A stretch of 64,000 nucleotides of DNA from Ephydatia muelleri (Eukaryota > Porifera > Demospongiae > Spongillida > Spongillidae). The notes under the pieces were generated by a model. It was not told the origin of the DNA. It saw only the letters and a list, made by a program, of their open reading frames with translations, and made no database searches. A program made the position numbers and the translations under genes. Below are positions 35,592 through 46,969 of the stretch, piece by piece; within the stretch, counting starts at the first letter, position 1; every line of letters begins with the position of its first letter. The DNA lies in the NCBI GenBank assembly GCA_013339895.1, contig JABACO010000015.1, positions 2,687,861-2,751,860 on the forward strand. Direction: 5' to 3'.

Positions 35592-36623
35592 CAGGTCTGT
35601 GGTCCCAGCTGGAAGAGGTTGGCCTGATTGATCCTCAGGATGCCCTAATTTTGCTTTGCCTTTGTGGTGCATTTTGCAAGCTTGTTCACTTAACTTGTGC
35701 AACACCTAAGCTACTTCCCTCATAAAGAATGCTCTTGCTGTCTTTGATGGTGTCCGAAGGTCAACAGCTTGGTCTCACCAAGTGATGGTGTCAGTACTGA
35801 AAATCTTTTTCATTCATCCCCTTCTGTCCTATCAGAAGACTCTTTCAGAGAAACTAGATGATAACCAATTCAATCTACTGCTAAATTGCTCATCAGTGGC
35901 AGATAGGGCTCGTCTACTTTCAGGTTCATCTTCCTTTGCTGCTTCATGGCTTTCCTGTCATTCCTTCTGAGGGTCTTGGGCTACACTTGGCTGCTCCAAT
36001 TTTCCAGGTACATGTAGCCTTAAAGTTGTGGCTTGGTTTAAATACCTCAGGGGGTTCGCAGTGTTCCTTGTGCCCTGGAAGTGCACCTGACCATCTCAGC
36101 CATCATGCAGCCACATGTACACATGGAGGAGGTGTGGTCACCAGGCACAACAGACTTTGTGACTTCATTGTGGAATTGTGTCACCATGCCCATATTGGAG
36201 TGTGGTTGGCAACAACCTTACCCCCAGACACAGCAAGACCCGCCCAGCTGATATATTGATTCCCAACTGGGTCATGGGCAGGACAGCAGCCTTGGATGTG
36301 TCTGTGACATCACCGCTTCACCCACAAACCTTATTGGAAACGGGAGTGACAGCCACTGCTGCAGCACTCACCACTGAAGCGAGAAAACACGAAGAAAACA
36401 ACCCAAAGTGTGCTGGGTGTGCATTCCAGTAGTGGCTGAAAGTTATGGAGCTTGGGGGAAAGAAGCCATGCAACTGTTTTCAACAATTGCCTCAAGAATT
36501 GCCACCCTGAGCAGCAAACCTAAATCTGTCACCTTGAATGACATTTATGGCAGCCTTAACTTACAACTGGTTAGGACAAATGCCACCTCCATCCTGGGCT
36601 GGATAATGCCCCCATCGTACTGA
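35592..36623 (+). pseudogene. Retroelement C-terminal region, copy 3, multiple frame breaks
   Basis: Begins LWSQLEEVGLIDPQDALILL, then KLVHLTCATPK and a premature stop. It resumes in other frames with KLDDNQFNLLLNCSSVADRA, ALKLWLG, CSLCPGSAPDHLSHHAATC, RPADILIPNWVMGRTAALDV and SVTSPLHPQTLLETGVTATA, ending ESYGAWGKEAMQLFSTIASR and LVRTNATSILGW. Domain order and spacing equal copy 1, so this is the same family at a comparable stage of decay. Confidence 0.78.
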
Positions 36624-36743
36624 TTTGTTGTATGTCTGGGCGTAGATGTTTATATATGTACGTGTAATATCATCATTTTAGTAATGCTTCATAAAAATAA
36701 TAATTATTGTTATTGTATAATAAATCACGTACTATACTATGCT

Positions 36744-37165
36744 AGTCCCTCCTTCTAGCCCCTCCCTCCTTCTAGCCCCTCCCTCCTTCTAGCCCCTCCT
36801 TCTAGTCCCTCCTTCTAGCCCCTCCCTCCTTCTAGCCCCTCCCTCCTTCTAGCCCTCCCTCCTTCTAGTCCCTCACCTCCTTCTAGCCCCTCCCTCCTTC
36901 TAGCCCTCCCTCCTTCTAGCCCCTCCCTCCTTCTAGCCCCTCCCTCCTTCTAGCCCTCCCTCCTTCTAGCCCTCCCTCCTCTAGCCCCTCCCTCCTTCTA
37001 GCCCCTCCCTCCTTCTAGCCCCTCCCTCCTTCTAGCCCCTCCCTCCTTCTAGCCCTCCCTCCCTCCTCTAGCCCCTCCCTCCTTCTAGCCCCTCCCTCCT
37101 TCTAGCCCCTCCCTCCTTCTAGCCCCTCCCTCCTTCTAGCCCCTCCCTCCTTCTAGCCCCTCTTA
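36744..37165. repeat. Minisatellite, unit CCCTCCCTCCTTCTAGC
   Basis: About 25 copies of a 16-17-bp pyrimidine-rich unit with missing-C and missing-T variants. Confidence 0.96.
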
Positions 37166-37526
37166 GCTGCTCTCTTAACCTACCACGTCCAATGTTTCCT
37201 TGTGCTCCAGGGAAGCCTGTTAATCAAAAAGTCAACAATGCACCTGCATGTTCTTAACAGGAACACAAACATGCACATTATCATGATGTACTTGATGTGC
37301 AGGCTAGCTAATCTGCTGCCTTGGCAGGGAACTACAAAATACTCACTGATTCAAGCTTAGTTAACAGAAGTGTCAGAATGTTGACCTTCTCCTGTTCAGC
37401 ATGTACCTACATGTAACAGCACAAATGTAGCATAGAAGTGCATCCTCTCCCCCCACAACTGTTCCCTTCAACTCCTCTAACCCTCTATACTACTCCTTGC
37501 CAGCTACCAAGTAATTCTGGCTGCAA

Positions 37527-40215
37527 TCAATGTTTCTCAAACCACAGACTCTGCAAGAGAACACTGGAATGGTATGTACATGTAGACATAGGGGATGGAG
37601 GCAAAGAGGGGGAAGAAGGGAGGGAGGGTGAAGGCAAACAGGGGGGAGAAGGAAGGAAATAAGGGAATACTTACATCATTGATTTTTTTCAGTTTGCTGT
37701 CTAATCTATTGCAACATTTTGATAGCACTCCATTGTTCTCCTGTTGCTAATAAAAACGAAGCACACATGAGTGCATAGTCCAAGTCCCCTTTCCTCATTG
37801 CTGTGAGGTCCCCAGTCCATACCCATTAAGTCATACAGCTATTAATGTATCAGTCAGTGAACATATTAGGAAGATCTAAAAACCTTCTCAGAACAACATT
37901 CTTGCAACACATAACATGCAGCAGAGGAACTGGCACAATTTAAAAAGCAAAAACAATACTAAAGAAATATTGTGAGTACAATCTGAAATCTAATGGCACA
38001 GTTCATGATCACACCATACACACATGTACACGTATATGTTTAGTGGAGTGTTTCCCTACGGCACATTTACCAACCCCATGCAGCTGACATTATTTTAGAA
38101 ACCGCATGTCCTGAGTGCACATGTCTATATCCATACATGTACACATGTACATGTATGAGCCACAGCCAAATATCCTGTATCAACATATCACCTGAGAGTA
38201 CAATGTAACAACACAAAAAACAGCTTACCATTTTTTCAAAAGTTCCATTCATTTCACGTACAGTCTGTTATATGTGATAGAAAATATGCAACATAAACAT
38301 CATTTTTGATGCTCACCTTGTAGATCGTTTAGTATCTCTATTTGACGCTCACCTTGTTAAGGGCATTTAATGACTCTGCATTCAAACTTGTATGTTTTGC
38401 CAGCTGCATGCCAAATTGTACGAACACAAGATGGAACTGAATTCTTCAGTCCCCGGTCTGCGATAAGGCTCACCTTCTGTGGGCAGGACAGGTATTGGGT
38501 CAAAATTAAAGGGCCCTACTGAATCATGCATTACAGACATGCACATGCACAAACAACATTCCCATCTGGTGCACAACATGAGTAGAGTTATAAGCACATC
38601 AATTACAACAAACTAAGTTTAGTGTGCCAGTGTCAGTTAAGGACCAGGATAGGACTTGGGGTCTTCCCAGCATCAACTGATTTATAAATAATTGGAAAGA
38701 ACGTACATGTACATGTATAACCCAATCTAGAACTCTAACTTTGTCTCCCTCTGAGTGGACTGGTCAGTGAGTCAACCATGTTTATGGCTACATATATGTA
38801 CAAAATGACCTCAGCAGTGCAAGGGTTCAGAGGGAATGGACATACATGTACATGTATGTACATGTCTGTTTTGCTGGAAATAGACAACCATCACTGGACA
38901 TGTGCGTCTGTATTACGATTCATTTAATTTCAACTGACAGATCGAACCTTACTAGCCATAATGCAAATTATTACTTATAACTTAAAATTTGTAAACTTGA
39001 AATTAAAATGATGGTCCCTGCATATCTTCGTTTATTAATAAATAACAATTTACTTTAACCATTGATAACAGAGGGCTTTTAATATGTAATATTAAAGCAT
39101 TGTAGTCTTTCAGTGCACTACATGTACATCTCACAACAATTTATTTTTTTCAAGGAATTACAGAAATGATTGCATATCATTACAATGGGACAGTGAAAAT
39201 AAATAGGACTGTAACATGCTTAAATGTCAGTGTGTTGCTAGTGAGCAGGAAGTTTAATTTATACATGTACCTCACCAAATAGATTATGCATTCATTTACC
39301 TCTAATTCAGTTTTGAAACCGTCGACATTCTGGTATTGTGTGCAGGGTGAAAGTGTACACGTTATGCATACACCTGTATTAATATTAGTGGCCTACCGTT
39401 TCAAGTAGAGTCAAGCTACGTCTGTTTGCATTTAGCTCTTGTTTAATCTTGCACAGCAGTCACAGAATAAGATTAAATAAACCCTATAGTTCTCACCACA
39501 TTTTGCTGACCTCCACCAGACTTTCATGTGACAATTTATTAACTTCTGCGAAAAGGAAGGCGTTGAAAGTTAATCGCGTAATGGATTGTTGGGAGGTAAT
39601 AGTACTCATAGGGGGCACTGCAGGTCCAGTCAATACGATAGTACGTGTACATGTATACTTAGATTAAAAAAAAAACACAGCATGGATCGGGGAGGTCATT
39701 GCTATAATATCAATGCTAAAGGCTCTAGATCTGAAGAGATATTCTCTGAACTCTGAACATAGACAGAATGCCCTCTTTTTCTTTCCTTAAGGCTTCCACA
39801 GACTCTGCAACGTTTCTGGAGCTGGTCTCTGTGGTGTTCCATCCACGCTATGTGACCGCTAAAGCATATAGAAAAGAAAAACTGTTTATTGTGTGGTGAA
39901 AATGTGTGCATGGTGAAAAAAAAAAATGCTACACCAGAATGATGTTTCTGCATGTATATATATTAGTCTATAAATGTGTGTTGTTGACGATGCGGCATAC
40001 TGACCTTCTTGAGAATTTGTCTGTGCATGTTGATATTTTCAGCCTGAAGTACCCCCTCTCTCTCCCTTATGATATCCGTATGTAAATTGGCTGTGCGTTA
40101 ATAAGGATTGCGATATGCATATGGTATATAGTCTCTACATGTACTACGATGATACCCCATCTGAATGAGAGGGATCAACAGGCATTTCGTGATAAGCTCT
40201 CTCAAAAAGCGCCAT
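37527..40215 (-). CDS. Small predicted coiled-coil protein, 7 tiny exons, unrecognised
   Basis: Seven short minus-strand exons with good splice sites, all in phase 0, join to a 101-residue frame: 40215-40156 (ATG, MALFERAYHEMPVDPSHSDG), 40043-40005, 39329-39300, 38403-38353, 38264-38229, 37740-37675 and 37550-37527 (stop TGA). Donors are gtatca, gtcagt, gtaaat, gtgagc, gtaagc and gtaagt. The product is highly charged and helical with heptad-like leucines (LAKHTSLNAESLNALNK; VLSKCCNRLDSKLKKIND) and ends SLWFEKH. Size and character resemble small subunits of BLOC-1/BORC-like or SNARE-associated complexes, but I cannot match it to a family. Six consecutive phase-0 joints without a stop argue against chance. 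An extra or missing exon between 38403 and 39300 remains possible. Confidence 0.55.
39702..39846 (-). pseudogene. Short zinc-finger-like coding fragment within intron 2 of the coiled-coil gene
   Basis: Minus-strand stretch after a possible TAG acceptor reads WMEHHRDQLQKRCRVCGSLK and continues about 25 codons to a stop. The CRVCG after a basic helix looks like the start of a zinc-binding domain, but no second metal-ligand pair is present. Transposon fragment or skipped exon. Confidence 0.25.
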
Positions 40216-40626
40216 TTTAATGAGGTCGCCAATCCCAGCCAACTGAACAGTGCATGTAAGATCCTAAGGGACCTCCTGTGTAGGAGTTATATGTAGGAGC
40301 CACAAGGACATGGATGAGGGTGGGCGTGTCCTGGTGATGATACTATCCTAGCTCGATCGATCCCTTATTCCCTAGCAAGTAGCATTGTCCTCAAAACCAC
40401 TCATTGACAAGGTATTCAAACTGAATCATAACTGATCAAGCTGACACACCTTCAGGCCACAATTAGTGGAGAACACTGCATATGAAAGCTTCCCAATAAC
40501 TAGTATAATTTTCTCAATTAACCAATTAATGCCTAACTATAGTTTGTTGGGTACAGTGCCGGCTCGCAAGAGCGAAAGGTCACACCTCGCAAGAGTGGGC
40601 ATATTCATCGTGGAGTTAGGAAATCG

Positions 40627-40726
40627 CATAGCGCAACCATACCGCTTTCATCTATCGATATCGATCTATCTGGACCGGCTTTCACCAAATGAATTTTGCT
40701 GATGAAAGCGGTATGGTTGCGCTATG
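40627..40726. repeat. Perfect 26-bp inverted repeat with 48-bp spacer
   Basis: 40627-40652 (starting CATAGCGCAACCATACC) is exactly complementary to 40701-40726 (starting GATGAAAGCGGTATGG). The loop includes CTATCGATATCGAT. Transcribed, it would form a long hairpin; a tiny foldback MITE is an alternative. Confidence 0.9.
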
Positions 40727-42177
40727 AACAACAACAATTTTTCTACCTCCACAATGAATGCAGGCTGGCTGAACCGGTCCGGCAAGTCCGGCGGCCGCCG
40801 GACCAATATTTTTACCCAACCACACCCATTTTCTAATTACAATATGAATTATAGTCTAGTAGTTTAGTAATGTAGCTGCAATACCGTTCTATTCATGACA
40901 GCTTGAGTATATTTATTGTAATCATTGGCTGCAAACGTTCCCGAAAGTTTCATCCTCCCCGCATGGAATTTGCCTTTCCAAAGCGTGTATTTGGTAGCGA
41001 AAGGAAAGAAGAAAGGTCCTTTAGGGCAGATTGCTGTCTTAGATATCCATGGTTGGCATTTTGCCACGTGTGTTTAAAAGCGTACAAAGAAAGCTTCTTG
41101 AGCAGTATCAAACGAGACCCAGCATCAGTTTAAATTTGTTTGCATCCGAGTTCGTTTCAGTAACATCAACCAAGCCATACACATGTATATATATTGTCAT
41201 CGAGGCGGTTAATACATGTTTGTCTTGTCGTATTTCAGGGCCGTAGCAACCGCTACGGCCTATACGGCCTAAGCCGTATATTGGTTTTTGGCCAGAGCAT
41301 AAGTTATTTTAAAGTTATCGATTTGATAAATTCATGGTGCATGTAACGTGTGTACCTGTACAGTACCGGCTCGCATATCCACAGGGAAAAAGTTGAAAAT
41401 ACAATGGTTATTTTACCATGTTTTACCATTCTCTACAACATAGAACAACCATGGTTTTTTCAAATACATCGTTGCTGCTATACGTTGTTGTAAAAATTAC
41501 AACAAATTACAACATTCGAGTGATGTACCATGACAAAACGTTGTAAGCTATTGCAATTGGGCAAACTAACGTAGTGAAAACATTGCGTAATTACAAATAC
41601 AAGGGTTTACAATGGTTACAAATTATTGATCACGTGACTCCTTACTTAAAGAAATCTGCTTTTTGCCGTGATGGTTGGTCTTTGTGTGAGCTCCTCAGGA
41701 GGACGGAAAGTTGAGTATCTCTTGTCTTTTGAACAACATGCTACTCAGCTTGTGCGTTAATCTTTCATTCTCGCATCAATCGTAAATGGGGTTTGGGAGG
41801 AGCGGTGTTTGAAGAAGTGCGTGCGTGTACTCAGTATGCTGGGCGGCGTTAGATAAGTGCGATTGTGTGTGCATGTGCGTTTCTATTATAGACCACTTTC
41901 ATCTTGTTTAGTGCGCACCGCTTTCGGTATTTACATATATAGGTGCGTGACGGCATGTGTTGGCCTACAAGTGTGCATTCTAATACATTCTTGTCTTGCT
42001 TCCCTTCATGCCCTCAGTATATGCGCAACAGTGCTGGCCTTCTACTAATCTGAATCAATGCCAATACACCTGTGTATGTGACGGTGGTCCGACATAGGGT
42101 GAGTCAACTGTTCACTCTTCTATGTGTTTACATGTACAGTATTGTAATCAGAACATTCCCTGGTATAGGTGTGTATT

Positions 42178-45100
42178 GTATGTCAGCTAGTGTTGCCCTT
42201 CTGACAGAGCTGTCTCTGTGATGGGCAGGGAGTGTGATCTTGTTGTGACACTTTGGGTGTCTTTCCTCTTGTGCCTGTGTAGCATTCTGTATGTGTATGT
42301 GGTGATTAATTAGAATATCAAGCCAACCGTATGTCGGCTAGTGTTGCCCTTCTGACAGAGCTGTCTCTGTGATGGGCAGGGAGTGTGATCTTGTTGTGAC
42401 ACTTTGGGTGTCTTTTCTCTTGTGCCTGTGTAGCATTCTGTATGTGTATGTGGTGATTAATTAGAATATCAAGCCAACCGTATGTCGGCTAGTGTTGCCC
42501 TTCTGACAGAGCTGTCTCTGTGATGGGCAGGGAGTGTGATCTTGTTGTGACACTTTGGGTGTCTTTCCTCTTGTGCCTGTGTAGCATTCTGTATGTGTAT
42601 GTGGTGATTAATTAGAATATCAAGCCAACCGTATGTCGGCTAGTGTTGCCCTTCTGACAGAGCTGTCTCTGTGATGGGCAGGGCGTGTGATCTTGTTGTG
42701 ACACTTTGGGTGTCTTTTCTCTTGTGCCTGTGTAGCATTCTGTATGTGTATGTGGTGATTAATTAGAATATCAAGCCAACCGTATGTCAGCTAGTGTTGC
42801 CCTTCTGACAGAGCTGTCTCTGTGATGGGCAGGGAGTGTGATCTTGTTGTGACACTTTGGGTGTCTTTCCTCTTGTGCCTGTGTAGCATTCTGTATGTGT
42901 ATGTGGTGATTAATTAGAATATCAAGCCAACTGTATGTCGGCTAGTGTTGCCTTTCGGACAGAGCTGTCTCTGTGATGGGCAGGGAGTGTGATCTTGTTG
43001 TGACACTTTGGGTGTCTTTCCTCTTGTGCCTGTGTAGTATTCTGTATGTGTAAGTGGTGATTAATTAGAATAACATGTCGGCTGCATGTCGGCTAGTGTT
43101 GCCCTTCTGACAGAGCTGTCTCTGTGATGGGCAGGGAGTGTGATCTTGTTGTGACACTTTGGGTGTCTTTCCTCTTGTGCCTGTTTAGCATTCTGTATGT
43201 GTATGTGGTGATTAATTAGAATATCAAGCCAACTGTATGTCGGCTAGTGTTGCCTTTCTGACAGAGCTATCTCTGTGATGGGCAGGGAGTGTGATCTTGT
43301 TGTGACACTTTGGGTGTCTTTCCTCTTGTGCCTGTGTAGTATTCTGTATGTGTAAGTGGTGATTAATTAGAATAACATGTCGGCTGCATGTCGGCTAGTG
43401 TTGCCCTTCTGACAGAGCTGTCTCTGTGATGGGCAGGGAGTGTGATCTTGTTGTGACACTTTGGGTGTCTTTCCTCTTGTGCCTGTGTAGTATTCTGTAT
43501 GTGTAAGTGGTGATTAATTAGAATATCATGTCGGCTAGTGTTGCCCTTCTGACAGAGCTGTCTCTGTAATGGGCAGGGAGTGTGATCTTGTTGTGACATA
43601 TTGGGTGTCTTTCCTCTTGTGCCTGTGTAGCGTTCTGTATGTGTATGTGGTGATTAATTAGAATATCAAGCCAACTGTATGTCGGCTAGTGTTGCCCTTC
43701 TGACAGAGCTGTCTCTGTGATGGGCAGGGAGTGTGATCTTGTTGTGACACTTTGGGTGTCTTTCCTCTTGTGCCTGTGTAGCGTTCTGTATGTGTATGTG
43801 GTGATTAATTAGAATATCAAGCCAACTGTATGTCGGCTAGTGTTGCCCTTCTGACAGAGCTGTCTCTGTGATGGGCAGGGAGTGTGATCTTGTTGTGACA
43901 CTTTGGGTGTCTTTCCTCTTGTGCCTGTGTAGCATTCTGTATGTGTATGTGGTGATTAATTAGAATATCAAGCCAACCGTATGTCGGCTAGTGTTGCCCT
44001 TCTGACAGAGCTGTCTCTGTGATGGGCAGGGAGTGTGATCTTGTTGTGACACTTTGGGTGTCTTTTCTCTTGTGCCTGTGTAGCATTCTGTATGTGTATG
44101 TGGTGATTAATTAGAATATCAAGCCAACCGTATGTCGGCTAGTGTTGCCCTTCTGACAGAGCTGTCTCTGTGATGGGCAGGGAGTGTGATCTTGTTGTGA
44201 CACTTTGGGTGTCTTTCCTCTTGTGCCTGTGTAGCATTCTGTATGTGTATGTGGTGATTAATTAGAATATCAAGCCAACCGTATGTCGGCTAGTGTTGCC
44301 CTTCTGACAGAGCTGTCTCTGTGATGGGCAGGGCGTGTGATCTTGTTGTGACACTTTGGGTGTCTTTTCTCTTGTGCCTGTGTAGCATTCTGTATGTGTA
44401 TGTGGTGATTAATTAGAATATCAAGCCAACCGTATGTCGGCTAGTGTTGCCCTTCTGACAGAGCTGTCTCTGTGATGGGCAGGGAGTGTGATCTTGTTGT
44501 GACACTTTGGGTGTCTTTCCTCTTGTGCCTGTGTAGCATTCTGTATGTGTATGTGGTGATTAATTAGAATATCAAGCCAACTGTATGTCGGCTAGTGTTG
44601 CCTTTCTGACAGAGCTGTCTCTGTGATGGGCAGGGAGTGTGATCTTGTTGTGACACTTTGGGTGTCTTTCCTCTTGTGCCTGTGTAGTATTCTGTATGTG
44701 TAAGTGGTGATTAATTAGAATAACATGTCGGCTAGTGTTGCCCTTCTGACAGAGCTGTCTCTGTGATGGGCAGGGAGTGTGATCTTGTTGTGACACTTTG
44801 GGTGTCTTTCCTCTTGTGCCTGTGTAGCGTTCTGTATGTGTATGTGGTGATTAATTAGAATATCAAGCCAACTGTATGTCGGCTAGTGTTGCCCTTCTGA
44901 CAGAGCTGTCTCTGTGATGGGCAGGGAGTGTGATCTTGTTGTGACACTTTGGGTGTCTTTCCTCTTGTGCCTGTGTAGCATTCTGTATGTGTATGTGGTG
45001 ATTAATTAGATAATCAAGCCAACTGTATGTCGGCTAGTGTTGCCCTTCTGACAGAGCTGTCTCTGTGATGGGCAGGGAGTGTGATCTTGTTGTGACACTT

Positions 45101-46395
45101 TGGGTGTCTTTCCTCTTGTGCCTGTGTAGTATTCTGTATGTGTAAGTGGTGATTAATTAGAATATCATGTCAGCTAGTGTTGCCCTTCTGACAGAGCTGT
45201 CTCTGTAATGGGCAGGGAGTGTGATCTTGTTGTGACATATTGGGTGTCTTTCCTCTTGTGCCTGTGTAGCGTTCTGTATGTGTATGTGGTGATTAATTAG
45301 AATATCAAGCCAACTGTATGTCGGCTAGTGTTGCCCTTCTGACAGAGCTGTCTCTGTGATGGGCAGGGAGTGTGATCTTGTTGTGACACTTTGGGTGTCT
45401 TTCCTCTTGTGCCTGTGTAGCGTTCTGTATGTGTATGTGGTGATTAATTAGAATATCAAGCCAACTGTATGTCGGCTAGTGTTGCCCTTCTGACAGAGCT
45501 GTCTCTGTGATGGGCAGGGAATGTGATCTTGTTGTGACACTTTGGGTGTCTTTCCTCTTGTGCCTGTGTAGCGTTCTGTATGTGTATGTGGTGATTAATT
45601 AGAATATCAAGCCAACTGTATGTCGGCTAGTGTTGCCCTTCTGACAGAGCTGTCTCTGTGATGGGCAGGGAGTGTGATCTTGTTGTGACACTTTGGGTGT
45701 CTTTCCTCTTGTGCCTGTGTAGTATTCTGTATGTGTAAGTGGTGATTAATTAGAATATCAAGCCAACTGTATGTCGGCTAGTGTTGCCCTTCTGACAGAG
45801 CTGTCTCTGTGATGGGCAGGGAGTGTGATCTTGTTGTGACACTTTGGGTGTCTTTCCTCTTGTGCCTGTGTAGCGTTCTGTATGTGTATGTGGTGATTAA
45901 TTAGAATATCAAGCCAACTGTATGTCGGCTAGTGTTGCCCTTCTGACAGAGCTGTCTCTGTGATGGGCAGGGAGTGTGATCTTGTTGTGACACTTTGGGT
46001 GTCTTTCCTCTTGTGCCTGTGTAGCGTTCTGTATGTGTATGTGGTGATTAATTAGAATATCAAGCCAACTGTATGTCGGCTAGTGTTGCCCTTCTGACAG
46101 AGCTGTCTCTGTGATGGGCAGGGCGTGTGATCTTGTTGTGACACTTTGGGTGTCTTTCCTCTTGTGCCTGTGTAGTATTCTGTATGTGTAAGTGGTGATT
46201 AATTAGAATATCAAGCCAACTGTATGTCGGCTAGTGTTGCCCTTCTGACAGAGCTGTCTCTGTGATGGGCAGGGAGTGTGATCTTGTTGTGACACTTTGG
46301 GTGTCTTTCCTCTTGTGCCTGTGTAGTATTCTGTATGTGTAAGTGGGGCTGCATGTCGGCTAGTGTTGCCCTTCTGGGCAGGGAGTGTGTTCTTG
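42178..46395. repeat. 151-bp satellite array, about 28 copies, with higher-order structure
   Basis: Unit runs from GTATGTCGGCTAGTGTTGCC through GATGGGCAGGGAGTGTGATC and TGTGGTGATTAATTAGAATA to ATCAAGCCAAC. Most units are 151 bp; some lack the AGCCAACTGT part and are about 135 bp. Diagnostic variants recur at a longer period: CTGTAATGGGCAGG at about 43565 and 45207, GTGACATATTGGG at about 43596 and 45236, and GGGCGTGTGATC at about 42684 and 44334. This indicates a roughly 1.64-kb higher-order unit of 11 monomers. Confidence 0.96.
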
Positions 46396-46936
46396 TTGCA
46401 AAGTAGTTACCATTGAAGAAGTGTGCATATGCATTGTTAACTGGTCCATACACAAGAAGGGCTGTAATCTGCACTATCCATTCAGTACCTTCAGACTGGT
46501 GGTCTTGCACTGCCACATACTCACCTACTCTGTACATAGTAGCTATACCATTAACTGTTGATTTATACCACCTTTTTGAAGGCACGTGCCACATTATGCA
46601 TGTCCACCATCTGGTTTGAGTGTTTTGTTTGCATATGGGGTAAGGGGAGTCTTCAAAACTAGTGTGCTGTGTTTTGTATTCATCAGGATGGCCATTATCA
46701 ATTATCATACCTTCTCCCTCCACAGGATGGCTGTCATTGACTGTTGTCATACCTCCCTCAACAGGACCTTCAACCTCCGCAAGACGCCTATCACTTTCCT
46801 CTAGAACTGATGGACTGCACTTGTATCGGAGAGCATGACTTACAGCTGTTCTTTTGTCACGCTGTTGGCCGTTACAAAGGGGGCAAGGACATGGAACCTG
46901 CTTCGTTCGTTTGGATTGAATTAATGCTGCGCACAT
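46211..46936 (-). CDS. Transposon-associated protein with N-terminal CPCPLC zinc-finger-like motif, 3' end running into the satellite
   Basis: 241-codon frame. Residues about 16-40 (CPCPLCNGQQ...H...C) look like the metal-binding N-terminus of Tnp2/CACTA-type proteins in invertebrates; this likeness is from memory and uncertain. Residues about 120-185 (WYKSTVNGIATMYRVGEYVA, EWIVQITALL) resemble the start of a BAH-like fold. After about residue 190 the frame enters the 151-bp satellite and translates it (RRATLADMQ, ITLPAHHRDSSVR) until a stop. The true 3' part has therefore been replaced by the repeat. It probably represents the truncated transposase gene of the surrounding CACTA-like element. 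Confidence 0.5.
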   Translation of the reverse strand: MCAALIQSKRTKQVPCPCPLCNGQQRDKRTAVSHALRYKCSPSVLEESDRRLAEVEGPVEGGMTTVNDSHPVEGEGMIIDNGHPDEYKTQHTSFEDSPYPICKQNTQTRWWTCIMWHVPSKRWYKSTVNGIATMYRVGEYVAVQDHQSEGTEWIVQITALLVYGPVNNAYAHFFNGNYFATRTHSLPRRATLADMQPHLHIQNTTQAQEERHPKCHNKITLPAHHRDSSVRRATLADIQLA

Positions 46937-46969
46937 TTATCTATATGGTGCATAACGTGATATAGTCGG

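Noticed and set aside
38318..38338. Extra micro-exon (ILNDLQ) of the coiled-coil gene
   Set aside because: It has AG and GT flanks, but in phase 0 it contains a TAA. All other exons are phase 0, so it does not fit.
43363..44796. Repeated 74-78-codon minus frames (MSQQDHTPCP...)
   Set aside because: They are satellite monomers read in one frame, identical between copies and without independent coding evidence.
42178..46395. Possible CRISPR array
   Set aside because: The 151-bp units are head-to-tail with no unique spacers, and the context is eukaryotic.
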